Source: JAFKFJ01 sp963786445 (GTDB lineage: Bacteria; Pseudomonadota; Alphaproteobacteria; Acetobacterales; Acetobacteraceae). From it: DNA of 64,000 nucleotides. Positions within the stretch are counted from its first letter, which is position 1; every line of letters begins with the position of its first letter. Position numbers and translations under genes: made by a program. The stretch lies in contig CAWAZU010000028.1 in the NCBI GenBank assembly GCA_963786445.1, forward strand, positions 186,001 to 250,000, in the 5' to 3' direction. The notes below the pieces were generated by a model. It saw nothing but the letters and a program-made list of their open reading frames with translations. It ran no database searches and was not told the origin of the DNA. Positions 57,336 to 64,000 of this stretch are shown piece by piece.

Positions 57336-57751
57336 GGCACGGTCACCGTCATGTAACAGCCATTGTCACGCAGCAGCGCGCGAATTCTCCGCTCGACCTC
57401 CGCGACTTCCGGGAGCCGCGCGCTCGTCGCCGGAAAGCCGCCGATGCCGCGCGGCGGGCGCCGCCCCTGGACGAGATACCAGATGCGAAGCTCGGGCACG
57501 CCGAAGAAGTGGCCACCCCAGTCGAACGCGCTGACCTCCGGCGGCGGCGTCCCGTCATTGTCCACGCGCGCCACCGTCCGCGACATGGCGGTGTAGAGCG
57601 GCGGCCGGCGCGCCGAGGCATCGCCCGCGCAGAAATCAAGGAAATCCAAGGCTGCGGCCGCGCGATCCGCCCCGCCGCCCGACAGGAAGTGCTGCATGTC
57701 CGCCATGAGGTCGCCCTCGATCAGCAGCGGATGATATGCGTCCCGCGCCAT
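57332..57751 (-). CDS. Hypothetical protein paired with the HTH gene (possible toxin partner)
   Basis: 139 residues from ATG 57751, chosen because the purine run GGGGGCGGG lies about 11 bases ahead; a GTG 27 bases upstream is also in frame. Sequence features are YHPLLIEGDLMADMQHFL, LDFLDFCAGDAS, AFDWGGHFFGVPELRIWYLVQGRR and EVERRIRALLRDNG. I recognise no named toxin fold and no RelE/HigB motif. The overlap with the HTH gene points to a two-gene functional unit. Confidence 0.6.
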   Translation of the reverse strand: MARDAYHPLLIEGDLMADMQHFLSGGGADRAAAALDFLDFCAGDASARRPPLYTAMSRTVARVDNDGTPPPEVSAFDWGGHFFGVPELRIWYLVQGRRPPRGIGGFPATSARLPEVAEVERRIRALLRDNGCYMTVTVP

Positions 57752-57826
57752 AAATATCAACCCGCCCCCATAACACACCGCGCCCGATCGGCATCAACGG
57801 GACGTTGCGAGCGCGGCGAGGGGCGG

Positions 57827-58108
57827 TCAAGGCACGACCTGCACGCCCTTCCAGAACGCCACCCGCCCGGCGATCTGGGCTGCCGCCGGCTTCGGCTCCG
57901 GGTAGTACCAGACGGCATCCGCGTTGGTCTTGCCGTCCACGGCGAGCGAGTAGTAGCGCGCCGTGCCCTTCCACGGGCAGACGCTGGTGTGCGTGCTCGG
58001 CGTCAGCAGCGCGCGGTTCAGCGCCGCCTCCGGGAAATAGGCGTTGCCCTCCACCGTCACGATGTCGTCGCTCTCGGCGATGGTCGTGTTGTTCCAGATC
58101 GCTTTCAT
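57827..58108 (-). CDS. DUF427 domain-containing protein
   Basis: 93 residues covering one DUF427 domain: MKAIWNNTTIAESDDIVTVEGNAYFP, the conserved CPWKGTARYYSL and ADAVWYYPEPK, closing with RVAFWKGVQV. Function is unknown in the family; a small-molecule binding barrel is likely. I chose ATG 58108 because the domain starts there; 16 more in-frame residues upstream look unlike the family. Confidence 0.88.
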   Translation of the reverse strand: MKAIWNNTTIAESDDIVTVEGNAYFPEAALNRALLTPSTHTSVCPWKGTARYYSLAVDGKTNADAVWYYPEPKPAAAQIAGRVAFWKGVQVVP

Positions 58109-58152
58109 GGCGCTCGCTCCGCTGTCGCTGCCCGTGCATATGGGCGCGCGCG

Positions 58153-59433
58153 TCACATCAGGAACTCCCAGGTGCGGGCGTACAGCTCATCGAGCCGCTC
58201 GCGGAGCGGCCGGCGGCGCCAGGCGGCGAGCGTGATCGGCCGCGACCTCGCCACGTCGTGATCGAAGATCGCCCGCGCCGCCGCGGCGGTCCGGCGCCCG
58301 AAGATCACGGCATCGACCTCGTTGTTGAACACCACGCTGCGCCGGTCGAGGTTGGACGATCCGACCGTCGTCCACACGCCGTCGATGGTGGCGAATTTCG
58401 AGTGCAGCACGGTGAACTGGATTTCCCAGATGCCCGCACCCGCCTCCAGCAGGTCGCCATACGCGGCGCGTCCGGCCGCAAGCGTGGCCGGCACGGAGCT
58501 GACCGAGGGCAGCACCAGCCGCACCGCCACTCCGCGCCGCGCCGCCTTGGCAATCTCCTCGCGCTCCTGGTGCGTGGGCACGAAGAAGCCCGTGCCGAGA
58601 TCGACGCTATGCCGCGCCGCATGCAGCGCGCTCAGGAGCGTCACGTAATAGAGCGGCCGGTCCTGGTGCGGGGCGCTGGCGATGATCCGCACGCTCTCCT
58701 GCCCGACCGCCGCCAGCGGCGGGTAGTAGCTGCGCTGTGCCACCGCCGGCCCGTTCTGGCGCCGCCAGGTGCCGAAGAAGGCGCGCTGCAGATCGGCCAC
58801 CGCCGGCCCCTCGATGCGCGCGTCCGTATCGGTCCAGAACGCATGCTTGGTGTCGCCCTCGACCGCCGCTTCGGGGTCGGCGTGGTTCTCGTACACGCGG
58901 TCGAGGTTGATGCCGCCGACGAACGCCAGCCGCCCGTCCACGACCATGATCTTGCGATGGTCGCGGTCGTTCGGGTTCTCCAGGTGCAGCATCGCCGCCG
59001 GCGTCAGTGGGTGATAGACCAGCACCTGCGCGCCCGCCTGCTTCAGCCGGGCGATGAACCGCGCGTCGGTGTTGCGCGAGCCGTAGCCGTCCATGATGAT
59101 GTTGACTGCCACACCACCGCGCAGCTTGCGCGTCAGCATCTCGCCGAGCGAGTCGCCGCCGGCGTGGATGTTCTGGAAGACGTAGTATTCCAGGTCGATG
59201 CTGTCGCGCGCCGCCGCCATCGCGGCGAACATCGCCGGGAACGTCTGCCGGCCGTCGCGCAGCAGCGTGACCGCGTTGCCCGGCCGGGCGCGATCCGTGT
59301 TCAGCGCTGCATCCAGCGCGAGCTGCTGCGCCAGCGGGTCGGCAGGCGCGTGCGGGCCGAGCACCACCAGCGGCGTGCTCGCGCAGCCGGCCAGCAGCAG
59401 GGCGGCGAGCAGCCAGGGGCGGAGCCGGGGCAT
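58153..59433 (-). CDS. Phospholipase D-family protein (cardiolipin synthase-like lipoprotein)
   Basis: 426 residues. The N-terminus is a lipoprotein signal with lipobox LLAGC (Cys17). Two HKD motifs give the active site: His159/Lys161/Asp166 in DHRKIMVVDGRLAFVGGINLD and His344/Lys346/Asp351 in LHSKFATIDGVWTTVGSSNLD. IDLEYYVFQNIHAGGDSL is typical of cardiolipin synthase-type enzymes, but the lipoprotein form probably acts on the periplasmic side, as in the ClsC/YmdC group. I chose ATG 59433 for the signal peptide. Confidence 0.88.
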   Translation of the reverse strand: MPRLRPWLLAALLLAGCASTPLVVLGPHAPADPLAQQLALDAALNTDRARPGNAVTLLRDGRQTFPAMFAAMAAARDSIDLEYYVFQNIHAGGDSLGEMLTRKLRGGVAVNIIMDGYGSRNTDARFIARLKQAGAQVLVYHPLTPAAMLHLENPNDRDHRKIMVVDGRLAFVGGINLDRVYENHADPEAAVEGDTKHAFWTDTDARIEGPAVADLQRAFFGTWRRQNGPAVAQRSYYPPLAAVGQESVRIIASAPHQDRPLYYVTLLSALHAARHSVDLGTGFFVPTHQEREEIAKAARRGVAVRLVLPSVSSVPATLAAGRAAYGDLLEAGAGIWEIQFTVLHSKFATIDGVWTTVGSSNLDRRSVVFNNEVDAVIFGRRTAAAARAIFDHDVARSRPITLAAWRRRPLRERLDELYARTWEFLM

Positions 59434-59514
59434 GCGCGGACTGTCTCCGATGCGGCGCGCCGGCAACGCGCCTGCAACGGGACCGGTTGCAGGATGGTCG
59501 CGGTGTGCGACGGA

Positions 59515-60051
59515 TCACGTCGGCGGCAGCATCCGGCGCAGCGTGCCGTCGCGCAGCACGTACTGGTGCAGCAGCGCCAGTGCGGCGTGCCCCAGCGCGA
59601 GCACCAGGATCGCGTTCGCCGCCAGCGAATGCCAGCCCCGCAGCGTGCGGGCCAGCGCGCGGTCGTGGCCCGGAAACGCGAACAGGCCGAACACCGAATC
59701 GCCGCCGACCCACGCGGTCGCGATGCCGAGCGCGACCGTCGTGCCGGCCACAGCGTAGAGCAGCACATGCCCGGCGCGCGCCGCACGGTCCAGCAACCCC
59801 TTTGCCGCGCCGGCCGGGTTGTTGCCTCCGGTCGCGCGCCACAGCACGCGCGCGGCCAGCACCGCCGCCAGCGTCAGGCCCAGCACGATGTGGACCGCGC
59901 GCAGCGTCGGCACCGCGCCGTGCCCCAGCAGGTTCATGGTCTGGCCGCCCGGCCACAGCAGCGCCACCAGCACGACGGTCGCCCAATGCAGCGCGATGGT
60001 CGGGGAATCGTAGCGTGACCCGTCAGGGTGCCGAATGGCCGTGGTGCTCAT
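59515..60051 (-). CDS. Cytochrome b561 family protein
   Basis: 178 residues with four membrane helices. The haem-ligand histidines of the CybB family are in TIALHWATV, RAVHIVLGLT and WHSLAANAILVLALGHAALALLHQYV, the last giving the closely spaced pair in helix four. It transfers electrons between quinol and periplasmic acceptors. The start is ATG 60051; another in-frame ATG lies three codons upstream. It is in a run of minus-strand genes with marC and the phospholipase D gene. Confidence 0.87.
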   Translation of the reverse strand: MSTTAIRHPDGSRYDSPTIALHWATVVLVALLWPGGQTMNLLGHGAVPTLRAVHIVLGLTLAAVLAARVLWRATGGNNPAGAAKGLLDRAARAGHVLLYAVAGTTVALGIATAWVGGDSVFGLFAFPGHDRALARTLRGWHSLAANAILVLALGHAALALLHQYVLRDGTLRRMLPPT

Positions 60052-60131
60052 GGGCCGCATGGAGGACGAACTCCGCTTGCCGGTCGATGGGCGCGACATT
60101 GCTTCTCCGCGAGGGGTGGCAGGCCCGCCGG

Positions 60132-60800
60132 CTACCGCGCGCGCCACCCCACGACCACGTCGCCCAGCCCGGCGAGCAGGATCTGCACGCCGATGCACAG
60201 CAGCAGGAACGCCGTCAGTCGCCCGACGATGCTGCGCGCCGTGGCGCTCATCCAGCCGGTCAGCCGGGCCGCGAAGCGGTAGGCGCCCGCCACGATCGCC
60301 GCGTTGGCGGCGGCGGCCGCGCTGACGCCGAGGAAGAACGCCAGCAACCCGATGCCGCTCGCCGGCCGCTCCGCGCCGAGCGTGATGGCGACCGCGATGG
60401 TGCCCGGCCCGGTGGTGAACGGCATGGTCAGCGGGAAGAACGCCATGGCGAGCGGGTCGCCCTCGGTCGCGTCCGGCTCGGCGTCGGCCTGGCGGCGCCT
60501 GCGGTCCTCGTGGCGGTCGGGGGCCATCAGCAGGTGCCAGGCATTCAGCGCCACCACCGCCCCGCCGGCGATGCGCAGCGCGCCCAGCGTGACGCCGAAG
60601 AAATTCAGCACGTAGGCGCCGCCCCACAGCGCGCCCAGCATCACCAGCAAGGAGTAGAGGCCGACCCGTCCGGCCATCCGCCGCCGGTCGGCGGCGGCCA
60701 GCCCGCGCGTCACCTCGATGTAGATCAGCGCGCCGCCGATCGGATTGATGATCGAGAACAGCGACGGAAACGCCAGCAGGAACGCGGCGAGCGCGGTCAT
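60132..60800 (-). CDS. MarC family integral membrane protein
   Basis: 222 residues, six hydrophobic helices. The family motifs are FPSLFSIINPIGGALIY near the start and FFPLTMPFTTGPGTIAVAITLGA in the middle, the two NPxG/T-PGT re-entrant-like repeats of UPF0056. A charged loop (HEDRRRRQADAEPDATEG) separates the halves. Function is unknown; the multiple-antibiotic link from the name is not supported for the family. ATG 60800 is seven bases after the tamB stop. Confidence 0.9.
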   Translation of the reverse strand: MTALAAFLLAFPSLFSIINPIGGALIYIEVTRGLAAADRRRMAGRVGLYSLLVMLGALWGGAYVLNFFGVTLGALRIAGGAVVALNAWHLLMAPDRHEDRRRRQADAEPDATEGDPLAMAFFPLTMPFTTGPGTIAVAITLGAERPASGIGLLAFFLGVSAAAAANAAIVAGAYRFAARLTGWMSATARSIVGRLTAFLLLCIGVQILLAGLGDVVVGWRAR

Positions 60801-60807
60801 CCGGCGG

Positions 60808-63800
60808 CTAATACTGGAACTGATACGTCAGGCCAACGCTGGTGCCGTACGGGTTCGCGGTCGCCGCCGCGCCGGTCGCCGAGGTCTGGCCGCCGGTGCC
60901 GACACTGGTTTCCAGCTTCAGGCCCTTCAGCAGGTCGATCTGCACCGAGGCCTGCGTGCCGTTGCCCTGCGCCGCCTGCTTGGCGCCGACATAGATGCCT
61001 TTCGCGACATAGCGCCCCGCCTCCAGCGACGGTCCGGTGCCGGCCTGCCCGCCGCCGAGGGTCAGCCGGTCCAGCCCGAGCGACTGGCGCAGCGAATCGA
61101 GCGGGCTCAGCATGCCGCCGCCGATGCCGCTGATCTGCGCCAGCGCCGCCGCCGCCGAGGCGAGCTGCACCGGCGTCAGCGTGCTCGCGCTCTGGTGGAA
61201 CAGGAGTTGCGCCAGCACCTCGTCCTGCGGCAGCGGCGGCGTGGCACTCAGCGTGATCTTCGGCGCGCTGGCGAAGCCGCCGACCGTCAGTGTCGCGGTG
61301 ATGCTGCCGTTGTTGCTGCTCGCCACCAGGTTGAGCGCCGGGTCGAGCGTGCCGCCGCCCTCGAAGCGGATGTCGCCGCTGGTGAAGGTCAGGCTGGTGC
61401 CGGCGAGATCAAAACTGCCGCGGCGCAGCCGGAACACCCCGACCGGCACCGGTTTCGCGGCGGTGCCGCCGACCTTGATGCGCCCCGCCACCTCGGCGAA
61501 CAGCCCGTGCCCGCGGATGAACACTTTTCCCGGCGCGTCCACCGTGATGGCGAGCGCGATGTCCGGCGGCGGCGCGGGCGGCGGCGGCGGTTTCTGGTCG
61601 GGACGGCGCACGTTCAGCACCGCGATGCTGGCCGGCAGCTTGTCGGGGATGCGAATCTCCGCGCCGTCGATTTTCAGCGTCCCGCCCGCGGCGAGTTGCC
61701 CCTCGATCTCGCCGCGCAGCGTCAGGTCGGCGTCCAGCGTTGCGGTCAAGCGGTCGCTGGCGAGCGGCGTCGCGTGCTGCGCGGTCAGCCGCAGATCGAC
61801 CGGCATCGCACCGGCCAGCCCGACCGTGCCGCTCGCGGCGATGCTGCCGTGGCCGGCCCGGCCGCTGAAGCTGGCGATGCGGACGGTGTCGCCGTCGGCC
61901 TCGATGCGCGCCTTCAGGTCGGAGAGGTGCGCGCCCAGGACAAAATCCTGCACGTCGCCGCCGGCGAGCGTCAGCGTGCCGACGGCGCGCGGCGCGGCCG
62001 GCGTGCCGCTGACCGCGGCGTCCAGCGCGACGCGGCCGAGCACGCGCCTGCCGCTCGCGGTCAGCAGCGGGTCGAGCGTGGCCAGGTCGAGCGCACCGCT
62101 CGCCCGCAGCCGCATCGCGCCGCTGCCGCCGGACCCTGGGATCGGCACGGTGCCGGCGAGCGCCACCTGGTTGCGCCCGGCGGTCAGCCGCGCGTCGAGG
62201 TCGGCGGAGGTGCCGGCGAGCGTGGCGTCGGCGGTGAAATTCGCCGCCGGCAGGCCGGCCGTGGCGGCGGTGGTGAGGCGCAGGCCGTTCGCCGCGACAT
62301 GCAGACGCCCGCCCGGCCGGGCGGTGGTGCCGGTCAACCGCGCATCGGCGTTCAGCACGCCCTGCGCTGTCAGGCCGTTGACGAAGGCGTCGGCGAGGTC
62401 GGCGTGCAGGTCGTGCAGCGAGGCGGTCAGGTCGAGCGTCGGCGAAACCCTTCCGGCGATTTCCAGCACCGCCTGCTGCACACCGAGCCGCAGCCGATCC
62501 ACCGCGACGGTGCTGCCGAACGCGACGCGCGCCGGGGCGAGCAGGCGCAGCGTCTCGCCCTTCCAGTCGGCCCGCAGCGCCGACAGCGTCACGCGCCGGC
62601 CCGGCAGGTCGAGCGCCGCCGCGCCGTCCGCCTGCAACGCCCCGCCGTCGAGATTCGGCACGGTCGATTGCAGCCGCAGGGCCAAGGCCGATTCCGGTCC
62701 GCGCGCCGAAAGTCTCGCATCGCCGCCGAACGTGCCGGCGCGCAGGCCGGCGACATCGAGCGTCGCAGTCACGTCCGGCGTGCTCGGTCGGGTCGCGCAC
62801 GGTGGCGTCGAGTTTGGCGGTGGCGACGCTCGCCGTGCCGGCGATCCCGGCATCGCGCGCATCCAGCGTCAGCCGCGCCGTCTCGTGTCCGTCAGCGCCG
62901 GCAATCTCGGCGTTGGCGGCGATGCGGCCGGTCAGCCGCTGCCCGATGAAACGAGAAAGATCGTCGAGCCGCTGCATGGCGAAAGCGAGTTTGCCGACCG
63001 GCAGCGTCGCGTGCGGCGCCAGCGCGAACGCGCCCTCGGCATGCGCGCTCTTCCAGTCGGCGCGGACGATCGCGACGTGCAGCGTGCCGTCGGCGTCGCG
63101 GCTCGCGCCGGCGTCGAGCGCGAGCGGGGCGCCGTCGAGCATGCCCTGCGCCGCAACCTGCCCGGTCGGCCGGTCCGGCAGCCCGCGCGCCGTCAGCGTC
63201 AGTTTTAGCGGCCCGCGCGGCCCGTTCGTGGTTGCGACCTCGCCGGTCAGGTCGGCCTGCGCGGCAAAATCGTCCAGCTTGCCGGCGACGTGGCCGTGGC
63301 CGTCGAGCGATCCCTGCACGGTCGGCGCGACGGCGGCGAGGTCGGGCAGCGCCGCCCGCCAGTCGAGTTCTATCCGCGCCCCGGCCAGGTCGCCCTGTGC
63401 CGCGAGCGAGACGTTGCGCCCGTTCACCTGGAGTTTCGCAAGCCGCACGTCCGAGCCGTGCAGCGAGGCCGCGACGTCGAGATGCGCGTCCGGCCCGAGC
63501 AGCGCCGGCAGCGGCGCCGGGCCGCCGGTGACGCCCACCGTCCCGGTCACGGTGGCGTTGCCGGTGCCGTCTGCCTCGCTCGCGGTCAGGTCGAGCGCCG
63601 CGTGCCCGGCGACATTCTGCCCGTAGGCGGCGGCGAACGGGGCGAGGTCGGGCAGGTCGAGATGCGCCTGCGCCCGCGTGGTGCCGCCGAGCGTCGCCGT
63701 GCCGGCGAGCGTCAGCAGCCCGTCCGCGAGCGCGAAGCGTACCGTCTTGTCCGGCGCCGCCAGGTCGGCATCGGCGCGCAGCGTGAGCGGCGATCCGGCG

Positions 63801-64000
63801 AGCAGGTCGGGTTTCGGGCCGGGCACGCTGATGCCCTCGGCGGTCGCGGTGACGACCGCGTGGCCGGCGTTGCCGGAAAACTCGGCGGCGAACTGCGCGA
63901 CTGCGGCGCCGGACGCGGTCAGCCCGGCGATGCGCAGCGTGCCGCTGCCCTGCGGCGCCGCGAATGTTCCGCTGACATGCGCCGCAACGTTCACCGATTG
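60808..64000 (-). pseudogene. tamB: Translocation and assembly module protein TamB, C-terminal part (5' end outside window), one frameshift
   Basis: At least 1060 residues of Ala/Gly/Leu-rich beta-helix repeats (LDLxAxLxG patterns) are followed by the diagnostic DUF490 C-terminus. This reads VKVGGTAAKPVPVG-like repeats, FDLAGTSLTFTSGDIRFEGGGTLDPALNL, ISGIGGGMLSPLDSLRQSLGLDRL and YVAKGIYVGAKQ, ending in the aromatic beta-strand YGTSVGLTYQFQY. A poly-Pro insert (KPPPPPAPPP) lies near the end. One inserted base near 62,790 shifts the frame between TVRD and TPDVTATLDVA. TamB spans the periplasm and helps move phospholipids to the outer membrane; its partner TamA would lie upstream, beyond the window. 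Confidence 0.9.

Overview
The window is a high-GC (roughly 70%) proteobacterial chromosome segment. Gene content and protein style point to an alphaproteobacterium of the Rhodospirillales, most like Acetobacteraceae. The pointers are a stand-alone F0 operon with duplicated b and b' subunits and no F1 genes, a Hint-domain protein of the acetic-acid-bacteria type, and many short-spaced or ATGA-overlapping operons. No rRNA, tRNA, CRISPR array or intact transposase was seen.

Layout. 1-5 kb: end of an FtsX-like ABC permease, a small broken ORF, a Bax inhibitor-1 family membrane protein with a clear terminator, then the F0 ATP synthase operon atpI-atpB-atpE-b'-b. 4.7-19.4 kb: a minus-strand operon of two FAD/GcvT dimethylglycine-dehydrogenase-like enzymes, a stachydrine/N-methylproline demethylase-like flavoprotein, a CocE/NonD hydrolase and an isochorismatase-fold protein. 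It is divergent from a complete family-5 (Dpp/Opp-type) ABC importer. Together these look like an import and catabolic locus for N-methylated compounds. 19.3-23.4 kb: a TPR/glycosyltransferase-like protein, a D-erythronate-dehydrogenase-like enzyme and a divergent LarA-like nickel racemase/epimerase. 23.5-25.1 kb: a lower-GC patch with an EamA transporter and an ArsR regulator. 25.3-30.5 kb: phosphomannomutase/phosphoglucomutase, GalU, a membrane J-domain protein and a malic enzyme, then an MmcQ/YjbR protein. 31.1-33.6 kb: a low-GC TIR-domain gene, a Uma2 family gene, a palindromic repeat element and a hypothetical gene.

33.7-40.9 kb: a polytopic glycosyltransferase-39-like protein, then a tight operon dhaL-dhaM-HPr-EI-dhaK-FAD monooxygenase, a self-contained PEP-dependent dihydroxyacetone kinase relay. 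41.2-43.8 kb: a lower-GC AAA ATPase with a CPxC zinc-hook motif, followed by a 32-bp inverted repeat and the 3' remnant of a dienelactone hydrolase gene. 43.8-48.2 kb: indolepyruvate ferredoxin oxidoreductase iorA-iorB plus a cyclase. 48.4-64 kb: FHA protein, Hint protein, MFS exporter, SGNH hydrolase, epimerase, SDR, a possible toxin-antitoxin-like pair, DUF427, phospholipase D, cytochrome b561, MarC, and the 3' part of tamB running off the end.

An important caveat concerns sequence quality. At least 13 genes are interrupted by frameshifts, about 40 in total and densest at 23-33 kb. Every reading-frame step is compatible with single-base insertions and none requires a deletion. The corrected lengths equal the family lengths. 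These genes are labelled pseudogene because they are not open as written, but most are probably intact in the organism and broken by insertion-type sequencing or assembly errors.
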